A stretch of DNA of 24,275 nt from an uncultured Bacteroidaceae bacterium (lineage in GTDB: Bacteria; Bacteroidota; Bacteroidia; Bacteroidales; Bacteroidaceae), in contig CAJGCJ010000020.1 in the NCBI GenBank assembly GCA_904501775.1, positions 1 to 24,275 on the forward strand. The letters run 5' to 3'. A program made the position numbers and the translations under genes. The notes beneath the pieces were generated by a model. That model saw only the letters and a list, made by a program, of their open reading frames with translations. It searched no databases and was not told the origin of the DNA. Shown piece by piece: positions 7,977 through 15,339 of the stretch. Each line of letters begins with the position of its first letter. Positions within the stretch are counted from its first letter, which is position 1.

Positions 7977-9224
7977 CTACATTATTGGTGTAAGGATATA
8001 ACCCAACCAGCCACAGAACCTGTTCCACAAAGGACGCGACTTCCAGTATTCGCGTGTCAGAAGAAAGCTCTCCTCTTTGTCTTTCTTATAACAGTCGAGC
8101 ATTGAATCGGTTGTTTCATCATCAAATATGAACAGATTGCATTCATAATCGAAACGTAGACTTCTGCTGTTTAGATTGGTAGAACCTATTGTACAATATT
8201 TGCCATCTACACTCATTACCTTTGAATGATTGAATCCTCCGTTGTACAGGTATACCTTTGCTCCTTTTTTCATAAGCTTATAGGCTGTGTACATTGCAGC
8301 ATCGGGGGTGAACGGAATATCTCCTTTCGACGATATCATTATCTCAACATCAACGCTGTCCTTAAGCGCACGTTTTATTGCACGACGCACAATATATGTC
8401 GGAATGAAATATGGACTTATTATCTGCACACTGTCCTTGGCTGCATGTATTGCATTGGCATAGGCTCTGCGCATCTGTTCGGCATTGCGTTTAGGCCAAC
8501 GGTCGACCACTGCCACAAGAGAAGTTCCGTTTTTAGTGGGTTGCGGATAGTACTCTGCTCCACCGACATTCTCTCCTGTTTCGCTGTTCCACATTGCAAG
8601 GAACACATTCTGCAACTTTGCAACAGCTTCACCCTCGACACGCGAATGCATATCGCGCCATTTGCCTATACCTTCCAAGCCTTCAAGATAATAGTCTGCA
8701 ACGTTTATACCTCCTATATATCCTATCTTTCCATCTATTACAACAATCTTGCGATGGTCGCGGTGATTGTGATTGATCCAAGGGAATCGGAACGGGTCGA
8801 ATTTTACAATCTCAATTCCTTGCTTGCGTATCTCTTCGAGATGTTTTTTCTTCAAAGGCCTATTGTTCGATATATTACCAAAGGCATCGAACAAAGCACG
8901 CACCTCTACACCCTCGGCAGCCTTCTTTGCCAATGCTGATATCACAACTGCGTTTATCGAGTCGTTTCGGAAATTGAAATATTCAAGGTGTATATGATGC
9001 TTCGCTTCGTTTATGTCTTGCAACATCCTCTCAAACTTGGCATGTGCGCCATTGAGAATGTCCACCCTGTTACTGTCTGTAATGGCTATATTTTGCGATT
9101 TCAGATAGCACATGAATGCCTCGTCGGAGTTGTCGAATGTGTGACGCTCAATTGCCATAAAGGAACTTTTGCACGACACCAGCAGAGGTAGTGAAAACAG
9201 CAATATCAAGTATTTGAACTTCAT
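7977..9224 (-). CDS. Phospholipase D-family cardiolipin synthase, predicted lipoprotein
   Basis: Protein of 415 residues with two PLD phosphatidyltransferase motifs (HxKxxxxD): His157-Lys159-Asp164 in HRKIVVID and His333-Lys335-Asp340 in HSKVMSVD, each followed by the usual G(x)2IGS/GG(x)N stretch. This is the arrangement of bacterial ClsA-type cardiolipin synthases, which join two phosphatidylglycerol molecules or transfer phosphatidyl groups. Instead of the two N-terminal membrane helices of ClsA, it has a short signal ending in LLVSC with Cys18, a good lipobox, so the catalytic part should lie outside the cytoplasm, anchored by lipid. A different PLD activity, such as a phospholipase, cannot be excluded. 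It has its own promoter about 240 bases upstream and converges on the winged-helix gene. Confidence 0.85.
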   Translation of the reverse strand: MKFKYLILLFSLPLLVSCKSSFMAIERHTFDNSDEAFMCYLKSQNIAITDSNRVDILNGAHAKFERMLQDINEAKHHIHLEYFNFRNDSINAVVISALAKKAAEGVEVRALFDAFGNISNNRPLKKKHLEEIRKQGIEIVKFDPFRFPWINHNHRDHRKIVVIDGKIGYIGGINVADYYLEGLEGIGKWRDMHSRVEGEAVAKLQNVFLAMWNSETGENVGGAEYYPQPTKNGTSLVAVVDRWPKRNAEQMRRAYANAIHAAKDSVQIISPYFIPTYIVRRAIKRALKDSVDVEIMISSKGDIPFTPDAAMYTAYKLMKKGAKVYLYNGGFNHSKVMSVDGKYCTIGSTNLNSRSLRFDYECNLFIFDDETTDSMLDCYKKDKEESFLLTREYWKSRPLWNRFCGWLGYILTPIM

Positions 9225-9461
9225 AATGTATATTCAGTATTACTTTGAAGTGGTTAAAATTTCTTTCAAAAACATTATTAACACCGTTCTCAAAAAATGC
9301 TTCTCTTTTTATGCACTTTTTGACTGCTTTTCCTTTTGTTTGCAGTTACATAGCTCGCTATGCGCTTTTGAAATGAAAAACATTCTAAAAAAGTTCTATA
9401 AAAATTTCAAGGAGATAAAATTAAATAACTTCTTAAATTCTTCATTCTGCAAAAACGGTTG

Positions 9462-9492
9462 CAAAGATACAAAAACCGGTAAAATAATACAA
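9462..9492 (-). promoter_or_regulatory. Promoter of the phospholipase D gene
   Basis: On the minus strand, TTG at 9490-9492 and TATCTTTG at 9462-9469 are 20 bases apart, a good Bacteroidetes -33/-7 pair. It implies a leader of roughly 230 nucleotides. Confidence 0.6.
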
Positions 9493-9630
9493 TCTGCAAT
9501 TTGGAATATTCGGGCACATACCTGCTACAACTGTGAGTGAAATAGAACTTGTACATCTCTGTTTTTACCAAAAACAATGGTTTTACTTTACATAAACACA
9601 GAAACAGAAGATAGTTATTGATTTTTTGTA

Positions 9631-9638
9631 TATATTTG
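9631..9638 (+). promoter_or_regulatory. Bacteroidetes -7 element for the secreted jelly-roll protein
   Basis: TATATTTG fits TAnnTTTG and lies 41 bases upstream of the ATG at 9680. The -33 region is weak. Confidence 0.5.
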
Positions 9639-9679
9639 CTAATCGTAAAAACAAGATTAATTAATAATTTTAAATACTT

Positions 9680-11239
9680 ATGAAGAAAATCTTTACTTTA
9701 TTTCTAACATTAGTCATGAGTGTCGTTACACTTATGGCACAGGATTCTCTCCCGGGACGTCCTAAGCGTGTAAGCAAACAAAAATCAGAAAAGATTGCCA
9801 AAGCGCGTGACTACGACTTCAGTGACCTCGAAATGAAAACAATCGTTGAAGAGGATTTCTCAAAATTCACAGCAGGTTCGGATGGAGAGCCCGACTTTGA
9901 ACGACTTGATAACGATGAACTGGAAATTGACCAAAGCTATTTCTCAACACCGGGTTGGATGGGACTTGAAGTTTATCAGGCCGGCGGTGCAGCATTCTTA
10001 GGATGGAGTGACGATTGGTACTCTACCGGTATGATTATTACACCTACAATCAAGACTCGTGGATGCCTGCATATCAAATTGCGCGCACGCAGCAATAATC
10101 CTACAGGTGATTACATAAACTACAACCTTTTAGATAGCGAATATGACGAGATAGTTGATGCCAACTACGCATATATAGGTGGTGAGTGGACAGAGATTGA
10201 GTTTGTTACCACATACGGCACAGACGAAGGCTATTTCTATTTCTTCAGTGAAATGTACGAGATGTATATCGATGACATTGTTATCAGTGGAGCCGGTATT
10301 GAGCGTCCTGTACTCAATGACGAGACCAACGTCTCAGACGATGGCTTTACAGCATCATGGAGCCCTGTTGCAGGAGCCGACAAATATCAGATTTATGCTT
10401 ATGCCGACAAGAGTGTAGGAGATGACGGCATGTGCGTGTTGGCCGACCATGATTTCGCCAATATGAAGCAGGGAGGCTCCGAGGAGAATCCCATAATCGA
10501 CTACGATAACATGGGTACATTCGTAAATGATGTATGTGTGTCGGACTACCCCGGATGGTATATATATCTACCGGCATATGCAGACGGCATGGTAGGTGTT
10601 ACCGGAATATATTCCTACATGAGAGAGTATGGTAGCCTATCTTCGCCTGTAATGGACCTGTCGGGCAATAATGGTGAGGTTACCATTGACTTCAGCATCA
10701 AGACCAATAAGGACGATCAGGTTGTAATACAATTGTTCTCGCCTACAGATAACGGATATGACTTTGTCGACAGCAGGCCATTCAACGCTTCAGGAGAATG
10801 GGAATCACATTCAATGACGCTTTCAGGAGGTACAGAACTCTCATACATACAGATAATCTATAATGGACAAGATGTGATGTTCATTGACAATGTACGTGTG
10901 TCACAGTCATTGCCTTCAGGCACTGTATACCGCCACCACTTCTTGGATAAAACCCAGAAAGAGACATCTATAGACATTGCCATTCCCGAGGCTTATCGTG
11001 GCTCAGAGATAAACTACGCTGTTCAGGCCATCAAATATCTGAATGAAGATTTGGGTGAGATATACAGCGATTTCACAGAACTCAAACATGTCGACACACC
11101 TACTGATATTGAAGTGATAAAAGATAACAGAGAGCCATTGAGCGGTGTATATTCTATTGATGGACGCCATGTCAAAATTGAGGACTTGAGAAAGGGCGCT
11201 TTGTATATATCTGAAGGAAAGATTATGGTAAAGAAATAA
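9680..11239 (+). CDS. Secreted protein with jelly-roll-like domains, fibronectin III-like segment and type IX-like C-terminal tail
   Basis: Protein of 519 residues starting with a Sec signal peptide (MKKIFTLFLTLVMSVVTLMA, cleaved near AQD). Two beta-rich regions, about 55-205 and 280-415, each contain an 'FIDN/YIDDIVISG'-type strand ending (YIDDIVISGAG and MFIDNVRVSQ), the pattern of choice-of-anchor J or similar jelly-roll modules that bind sugars or host ligands. Between them, RPVLNDETNVSDDGFTASW followed by DKYQIYAY looks like a fibronectin type III domain, and a second such segment may precede the tail. The last 35 residues (SGVYSIDGRHV ... KGALYISEGKIMVKK) match the type IX-like sorting tail of Bacteroidales surface proteins. 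No catalytic motif is seen. It stands as a single gene between its own promoter and a terminator. Confidence 0.75.
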   Translation: MKKIFTLFLTLVMSVVTLMAQDSLPGRPKRVSKQKSEKIAKARDYDFSDLEMKTIVEEDFSKFTAGSDGEPDFERLDNDELEIDQSYFSTPGWMGLEVYQAGGAAFLGWSDDWYSTGMIITPTIKTRGCLHIKLRARSNNPTGDYINYNLLDSEYDEIVDANYAYIGGEWTEIEFVTTYGTDEGYFYFFSEMYEMYIDDIVISGAGIERPVLNDETNVSDDGFTASWSPVAGADKYQIYAYADKSVGDDGMCVLADHDFANMKQGGSEENPIIDYDNMGTFVNDVCVSDYPGWYIYLPAYADGMVGVTGIYSYMREYGSLSSPVMDLSGNNGEVTIDFSIKTNKDDQVVIQLFSPTDNGYDFVDSRPFNASGEWESHSMTLSGGTELSYIQIIYNGQDVMFIDNVRVSQSLPSGTVYRHHFLDKTQKETSIDIAIPEAYRGSEINYAVQAIKYLNEDLGEIYSDFTELKHVDTPTDIEVIKDNREPLSGVYSIDGRHVKIEDLRKGALYISEGKIMVKK

Positions 11240-11285
11240 GCCACTTTAAACAAGGTCGGCAAGATACAACCGGCTCTGAATAAAT

Positions 11286-11326
11286 AAAAAGTTCCGTCGG
11301 ACATTCAGTATCCGACGGAACTTTTT
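11286..11326. terminator. Bidirectional intrinsic terminator between convergent genes
   Basis: A 16-bp stem pairs AAAAAGTTCCGTCGGA at 11286-11301 with TCCGACGGAACTTTTT at 11311-11326 across a 9-base loop, with A and T tracts on the two outer sides. It terminates both the secreted protein gene and the STAS gene on the other strand. Confidence 0.9.
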
Positions 11327-11345
11327 TATAATATCATCCGTTATA

Positions 11346-11648
11346 TCACTCTATTGTAAGAATGCGCGAAAATCCTGTCATATCAATAACCTGACGAACC
11401 TCCTTGTTTAGATTACGCAGGATAAACTTGCCACCCTTAGCTACCACCTGTTTGTGGGCACTCAAAAGAATACGCAAGCCCGAACTGCTGATATACTCCA
11501 CCTTCTCACAATCGAAGACCAATGTAATACCGGGCATAGCCCAAACCTGACTCACCTTCATTTCCAGATCAGGCGCAGTAACAGTATCCACTCGTCCTTC
11601 AATAGCTACCAGATGTTCACCGTTCTGTTCTAAAATCTTTACCTCCAT
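11346..11648 (-). CDS. STAS-domain anti-sigma factor antagonist (RsbV/SpoIIAA-like)
   Basis: A 100-residue single-domain STAS protein. The phosphorylation loop reads YISSSGLRIL; Ser56, directly before Gly57, corresponds to the phosphorylated serine of SpoIIAA. The usual Asp two residues earlier is replaced by Ser54. In the known partner-switch mechanism the unphosphorylated antagonist binds the anti-sigma kinase and frees its client, and phosphorylation turns it off. The matching kinase gene lies 30 bases upstream on the same strand, so the two form an operon. No PP2C phosphatase that would reactivate it is present in the window, and classical sigma-B is not known in Bacteroidetes, so the released client is unknown. 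Confidence 0.88.
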   Translation of the reverse strand: MEVKILEQNGEHLVAIEGRVDTVTAPDLEMKVSQVWAMPGITLVFDCEKVEYISSSGLRILLSAHKQVVAKGGKFILRNLNKEVRQVIDMTGFSRILTIE

Positions 11649-11678
11649 AGTTGTATTTAATTTAATATTTATACTCTA

Positions 11679-12089
11679 TTAACTTAATTGTTTCTTCAAG
11701 GTTAGCACATTCTTTCCATCGATGCGCTGGTACTCCACCTTGTTCATAATCTGACGTATAAGGAAAATTCCCAAACCACCTATTTGTCTATCCTCGGCCG
11801 ACAGGCTGATATCAGCATCAGGCACCTGTGTAGGGTCGAACTCTTTTCCTGAATCGGTCAATACGAAATAGAGATTATCATCAATTTTCTGGGCCGAGAG
11901 AGATATTTCCTGACTCTCATTCTTAGGATAGGCATAATTTATAACATTCACAACAGCTTCTTCCAATACCAGATTCAAATTGAATGTCAGATCGGGAGAC
12001 AAATCGAGCTCCTCGCTAAGCTCTTCAACGAAAAGGCTCAATTTTGCAATTTCTGATATCTCATTTTTAATAACTAATTTCTTTTCCAT
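11679..12089 (-). CDS. Anti-sigma regulatory serine kinase (RsbW/SpoIIAB-like ATPase)
   Basis: A 136-residue protein made of one HATPase_c domain of the anti-sigma kinase class. The N-box reads NLVLEEAVVNVINYAY with Glu44 and Asn48, the G1 box is TDSGKEFDP at 78-86, and the G2 box is GGLGIFLI at 104-111. It should phosphorylate the downstream STAS protein and bind a client factor when the STAS protein is phosphorylated. The gene lies between the RelA/SpoT-like gene (112 bases upstream) and the STAS gene (30 bases downstream), all on the minus strand. A possible internal promoter lies at 12131-12138. The client is not identifiable; no sigma factor of the sigma-B type is seen. Confidence 0.88.
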   Translation of the reverse strand: MEKKLVIKNEISEIAKLSLFVEELSEELDLSPDLTFNLNLVLEEAVVNVINYAYPKNESQEISLSAQKIDDNLYFVLTDSGKEFDPTQVPDADISLSAEDRQIGGLGIFLIRQIMNKVEYQRIDGKNVLTLKKQLS

Positions 12090-12130
12090 ATTCTTTTATT
12101 CCTTTTGTCTGTTATTGATACTGATATTTT

Positions 12131-12138
12131 CAAAATTA
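12131..12138 (-). promoter_or_regulatory. Possible -7 element for the anti-sigma kinase/STAS pair
   Basis: The minus strand reads TAATTTTG, a TAnnTTTG match, 41 bases upstream of the kinase start. There is no good -33 element, so readthrough from the upstream gene is equally possible. Confidence 0.35.
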
Positions 12139-12201
12139 TATGGCTCAATAACAGATTTAACTATTTCATATACCTGTTTACAATTTTAGCGCAATGTTGG
12201 C

Positions 12202-13074
12202 TTATGCAAAAAAGTTATCCAGCATCTCCCGGGTTGCTTCGGGCTCCATTCCCCTTAGCAGCGGGTTATTCATCTCAATTCTGTTAATCAGGAACAGTAG
12301 ATTGTCGTATGTAAGTTCTATAGGCTTCTGATGGTTGAGCAATGTGAGAATAATTACAAAACGGTCGCTGTTCAGAATACTCTCTGCTACATCATGGTTC
12401 TGAAGAAGAAACTCATTGATATTTGCCGACAGATCGTTACCCTTAATGCGTAAATGCATCTTGTTGCGCAGCATTGCCCTGTAGTTCTTGTTCTGGAAAT
12501 TCGTACGCGACAATTGATCAAACAGCGACTTCATATTCCATTCAGCTGTTTCCAATGTGGCAATAACACCGTTCAGGACACGCGAATAGGGCTCACAGCC
12601 TTCCCAGTCCTCCTTACATTTATAACGCAGGTCGTGTTCTACCTCGTGCCATCCCTCCGAGAAGATGGTGCGTATCTGAATCTCATATGTGTTGTCAATG
12701 TATGGCGAGAGTTCATCAGGTAACGACTTGCGGAAATCGTCCACGAATTCAGCGGGCAGGTTACAGGTCAAATTAAGACGCTGGGGACGGAATGTTGAGG
12801 AGTCGAGTTCGTCTATCGAACTTCTTACAACCTCGCCACAGCTGTAGAAGAAAGCCAAAGCATCCACATCGTCCTGAAAATATAGAACTATGCGTAAACC
12901 TATCATGTCCTGAATCTTCATTGTTCCGGCCTTGTAGTGCTCACCTTTTATCTGCATCTTGTGATGCAGCGAACTTATAGTCTTTACACGCGAAAACAAA
13001 CGGAACATCAAACCGCATTGGTTCAAATGCTGGAATATCTGTGATTCCAATTTATTGGCTATCGATTGTAACAT
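12202..13074 (-). CDS. RelA/SpoT-domain nucleotidyltransferase-like protein with altered G-loop
   Basis: A 290-residue protein with a RelA/SpoT synthetase-type domain at about 20-155 and a helical C-terminal region. Recognisable elements are RVKTISSLHHKM (29-40), QDMIGLRI with Asp56, Gly59 and Arg61, and EIQIRT (131-136) with the catalytic Glu131, followed by GWHEVEHDLRYK, the standard EH..L.YK ending. The segment that should hold the NGYxSxH G-loop, whose Tyr stacks on the guanine of the acceptor, reads STFRPQRLNLTC instead. The length matches a small alarmone synthetase rather than a full Rel. There is no HD hydrolase domain. Synthesis of (p)ppGpp is thus doubtful; another pyrophosphorylated acceptor or a binding-only role is possible. 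It lies 112 bases upstream of the anti-sigma kinase and antagonist on the same strand. Confidence 0.82.
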   Translation of the reverse strand: MLQSIANKLESQIFQHLNQCGLMFRLFSRVKTISSLHHKMQIKGEHYKAGTMKIQDMIGLRIVLYFQDDVDALAFFYSCGEVVRSSIDELDSSTFRPQRLNLTCNLPAEFVDDFRKSLPDELSPYIDNTYEIQIRTIFSEGWHEVEHDLRYKCKEDWEGCEPYSRVLNGVIATLETAEWNMKSLFDQLSRTNFQNKNYRAMLRNKMHLRIKGNDLSANINEFLLQNHDVAESILNSDRFVIILTLLNHQKPIELTYDNLLFLINRIEMNNPLLRGMEPEATREMLDNFFA

Positions 13075-13134
13075 TTTCTACACTATTTGATTTTAAGTAT
13101 ATGGCAGTTCTTATACCCTATACTATTTATTTGA

Positions 13135-13142
13135 CAAAGTTA
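13135..13142 (-). promoter_or_regulatory. Bacteroidetes -7 element for the RelA/SpoT-like gene
   Basis: The minus strand reads TAACTTTG, a perfect TAnnTTTG, 60 bases upstream of the start codon. The -33 region is not well matched. Confidence 0.5.
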
Positions 13143-13331
13143 CATATTTTTTTTATTTGACAGGCAGATTAGGCAATATCTTTATGAATTTCAATCGTAT
13201 ATCTTTTTTAAAAAGTTTTCATACTGTATTATAACCGTTGCCAAGCAGTATATTCTGAACAAATGATTACATGCATCACATTGTGAAACCCATTTAATAT
13301 GCCATACAGAAGTCATGACCTCATAATACAG

Positions 13332-13361
13332 ATGATGCAACGCCGATTGGCGTTGCATCAT
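13332..13361. terminator. Perfect 13-bp hairpin downstream of the LRR gene
   Basis: ATGATGCAACGCC (13332-13344) and GGCGTTGCATCAT (13349-13361) are perfect complements around a GATT loop. It starts 34 bases beyond the LRR gene's stop. No T-run follows on either strand, so it is an atypical terminator or a 3'-end stabiliser. Confidence 0.5.
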
Positions 13362-13395
13362 GTTCAGGCGCTTTTCAGCATTCTCTGTTTATACT

Positions 13396-15084
13396 TTACT
13401 TTACAAGTACTTTCTTTCCATTATTAATATGTATGCCACGTGTTGCAGAGTCTGTTACTCTACCGTTAAGGTCGTAAATAACAGCCGGTATATCCTCGGA
13501 TATTCCGATGTTGTCAATACCGGTCTCCTCTATTTCCAGAATATCACCGAAGGCATTCCAGCCTTCTGTTGCTGCATAAGTATCTTTTGCACCCTTGGGA
13601 ACATACAAAGTACAGCTACCCAAGTCAATAAAGAAAAATACATATTCGTTGATAGCAAACAGGTTTTCTGCTGCAATGTGCGAGGTAACCTTTTCAAGGC
13701 TGTAACACTCTCTGAAAGCATAATTTCCTATGGACGCAACGCTTTCGCCGATGGTTAACTCTCTAATATTGCTGCAATAGCCGAAAGCAAGTTCACCGAT
13801 AGTTGTAACGCTGTTGGGTATTTCAATGCCGGTAAGGCTGCTGCATGAGTAGAAGGCATAATCCGCAATATATTCAACACTATTTGGAATAACAATGCTT
13901 TTAATATTTTCGCAATAACCGAATGCCCATTCACCGATAGATGCAACACTGTCACCTATGGTTACATCAGTAAGGCTGGTACAATAGCTGAATGCCTCAT
14001 CCCCTACAGATGTAACATTTTTGCCTATGTTTACGCTTGTAAGGTTGGAACAATCCTTGAATACACCATCTCCAATTGTTGTAACACTCTCGGGTATTAT
14101 GATACTTGTAAGTCCTGTGCAATTACTGAATGTATTATCTCCAATTGTTATGACACTATTGGGAATAATGATATTTCCAAGGTTGCCGCAACCGCTGAAT
14201 GCTCCATCTGCTATAGCAGTAACACCCTCGGGAATTACAATATTTGAAAGACCGTTACAGCCGGCGAAGGCATATTCTCCGATGGCTGCAACACTGTTGG
14301 GAATTGCAGTGTTCCTACAACCTGCCACAAGTGTGTTCGAAGCAGTTTCTATTATTGCATTGCAATCCTCACGGCTATCGTACACAGTATTCTCCTTATC
14401 TACATTTATGCCGGCAAGGTTACCGCATTTGGCGAATACACTGCTGCCAACAGATGAAACACTGGCTGGAATTGTAATATTTGTCAGGTTGCTGCAATAT
14501 TCGAGCACATTGGATCCAATAGTTTTAACGCTGTGTCCGATAGTTATGTCTGTAAGATAGAAACAGCCCGAGAAGGCATAATCCCCTATAGATACGACAC
14601 TGTTAGGAATGACAACATCCATAATACTTTCGCAATATCCGAAAGCCCAATCTCCAATAGATTCCACGCTGTTGCCTATTGTTATTTTCGCAAGGCTATA
14701 ACAATCACTGAAGGCCATCTTGCCAATTTTTGTTACACTATTGGGAATTTCAATACTTGCAAGGTTACTGCAATAACCAAATGAATAGTCTCCAATTGTC
14801 ACCACACTGTTTGGAATTACAACACTGCTAAGACTGGAACAATCTCTGAACGCATATTCTCCAATAGCAGTAACGCTATATTTTACATTGTTGTATGTCA
14901 CTTCCGAAGGAATTGTTACAGAACCTGAGTAGAAAGGGATGTTTGTCGTCACCTCAACTGTCTTGTCTGTTTCTGATAAAATATTGTAACAAATGCCATC
15001 GACCTGAATTTTCTGTGCGCTTGCCACTGTGCAGAACAGCAACAACAATGTAGCAAGAATTGATTTCGAATAGTTGTTTCTCAT
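13396..15084 (-). CDS. BspA-like leucine-rich repeat surface protein with type IX-like tail
   Basis: Secreted protein of 562 residues. A signal peptide (residues 1-23, ending ASAQ) is followed by a short beta region and then about 16 copies of a 23-residue LRR_5 unit (IGxxAFxxCSxLTxIxIPNSVxx) from about residue 74 to 450. One non-repeat island in the middle (VDKENTVYDSREDCNAI ... AGCRN) is typical of BspA proteins. The end (VIYDLNGRVTDSATRG then GIHINNGKKVLVK) is the Bacteroidales type IX-like sorting tail. BspA-type proteins mediate binding to host matrix, mucosal surfaces or other bacteria; the ligand here is unknown. The regular 69-bp unit in DNA could allow repeat number change by recombination. 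It is a single-gene unit with its own promoter at 15118-15125. Confidence 0.88.
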   Translation of the reverse strand: MRNNYSKSILATLLLLFCTVASAQKIQVDGICYNILSETDKTVEVTTNIPFYSGSVTIPSEVTYNNVKYSVTAIGEYAFRDCSSLSSVVIPNSVVTIGDYSFGYCSNLASIEIPNSVTKIGKMAFSDCYSLAKITIGNSVESIGDWAFGYCESIMDVVIPNSVVSIGDYAFSGCFYLTDITIGHSVKTIGSNVLEYCSNLTNITIPASVSSVGSSVFAKCGNLAGINVDKENTVYDSREDCNAIIETASNTLVAGCRNTAIPNSVAAIGEYAFAGCNGLSNIVIPEGVTAIADGAFSGCGNLGNIIIPNSVITIGDNTFSNCTGLTSIIIPESVTTIGDGVFKDCSNLTSVNIGKNVTSVGDEAFSYCTSLTDVTIGDSVASIGEWAFGYCENIKSIVIPNSVEYIADYAFYSCSSLTGIEIPNSVTTIGELAFGYCSNIRELTIGESVASIGNYAFRECYSLEKVTSHIAAENLFAINEYVFFFIDLGSCTLYVPKGAKDTYAATEGWNAFGDILEIEETGIDNIGISEDIPAVIYDLNGRVTDSATRGIHINNGKKVLVK

Positions 15085-15117
15085 AAATATTATATCTTAT
15101 AGAATTTTATTTAATTG

Positions 15118-15125
15118 CAAACATA
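15118..15125 (-). promoter_or_regulatory. Bacteroidetes -7 element for the LRR gene
   Basis: The minus strand reads TATGTTTG, followed by C, 33 bases upstream of the LRR start codon. A TTG at 15149-15151 is 23 bases upstream, a slightly long spacing for a -33 element. Confidence 0.55.
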
Positions 15126-15284
15126 CCAAAAAACTTTCATTTATAAGCCAATTATAAGATAAATCAACTACATGAGCTATTTCAAAGGTGAGAATTGCTC
15201 TACTACACCTCAATGCAATATACTCTCTTTTCGATTTGGTTTAAATTGGCAACACGCAATTGTTTAATTCATTAGTTATGGTAC

Positions 15285-15319
15285 AAAAAATGCTGTCAAC
15301 TTTTGGGTTGACAGCATTT
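15285..15319 (-). terminator. Intrinsic terminator of the M16 protease gene
   Basis: AAATGCTGTCAAC at 15288-15300 pairs perfectly with GTTGACAGCATTT at 15307-15319. On the minus strand the stem is followed by a run of T residues (15285-15290). It lies 20 bases behind the protease stop. Confidence 0.88.
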
Positions 15320-15339
15320 AATATTAATCTTGCAAGATA

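Larger units (their letters stand above)
9225..9679. other. AT-rich divergent intergenic region with long leader of the phospholipase D gene
   Basis: 455 bases hold two divergent promoters. Between the minus-strand promoter at 9462-9492 and the phospholipase D start lies a leader of about 230 bases that is AT-rich and includes a small inverted repeat, CATAGC-TC-GCTATG, at 9349-9362. A plus-strand frame across 9169-9540 is low-complexity, overlaps the start of the minus-strand gene, and shows no protein family signature, so it is not called. I see no recognisable RNA motif. Confidence 0.5.
13075..13395. other. Intergenic region with promoter and hairpin
   Basis: These 321 bases hold the promoter of the RelA/SpoT-like gene near one end and a perfect hairpin behind the LRR gene near the other (both listed separately). 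Nothing else is recognisable, and no supported open frame lies in it. Confidence 0.6.

Noticed and set aside
8226..8939. Plus-strand open frame of 237 codons opposite the phospholipase D gene
   Set aside because: It is antisense to a gene with two intact catalytic motifs; no signal, domain or promoter supports it.
9169..9540. Plus-strand open frame of 123 codons across the leader of the phospholipase D gene
   Set aside because: Low-complexity Phe/Lys/Asn-rich sequence overlapping the start of the opposite gene; it also covers the minus-strand promoter.
14021..14560. Plus-strand open frame of 179 codons with repeated segments, opposite the LRR gene
   Set aside because: Its repeats are the antisense reading of the 69-bp LRR units.
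13700..14870. Regular repeats that could suggest a CRISPR array or tandem repeat locus
   Set aside because: The periodicity is 69 bp, imperfect, in frame, and encodes 23-residue LRR_5 units; there are no identical repeats with unique spacers.
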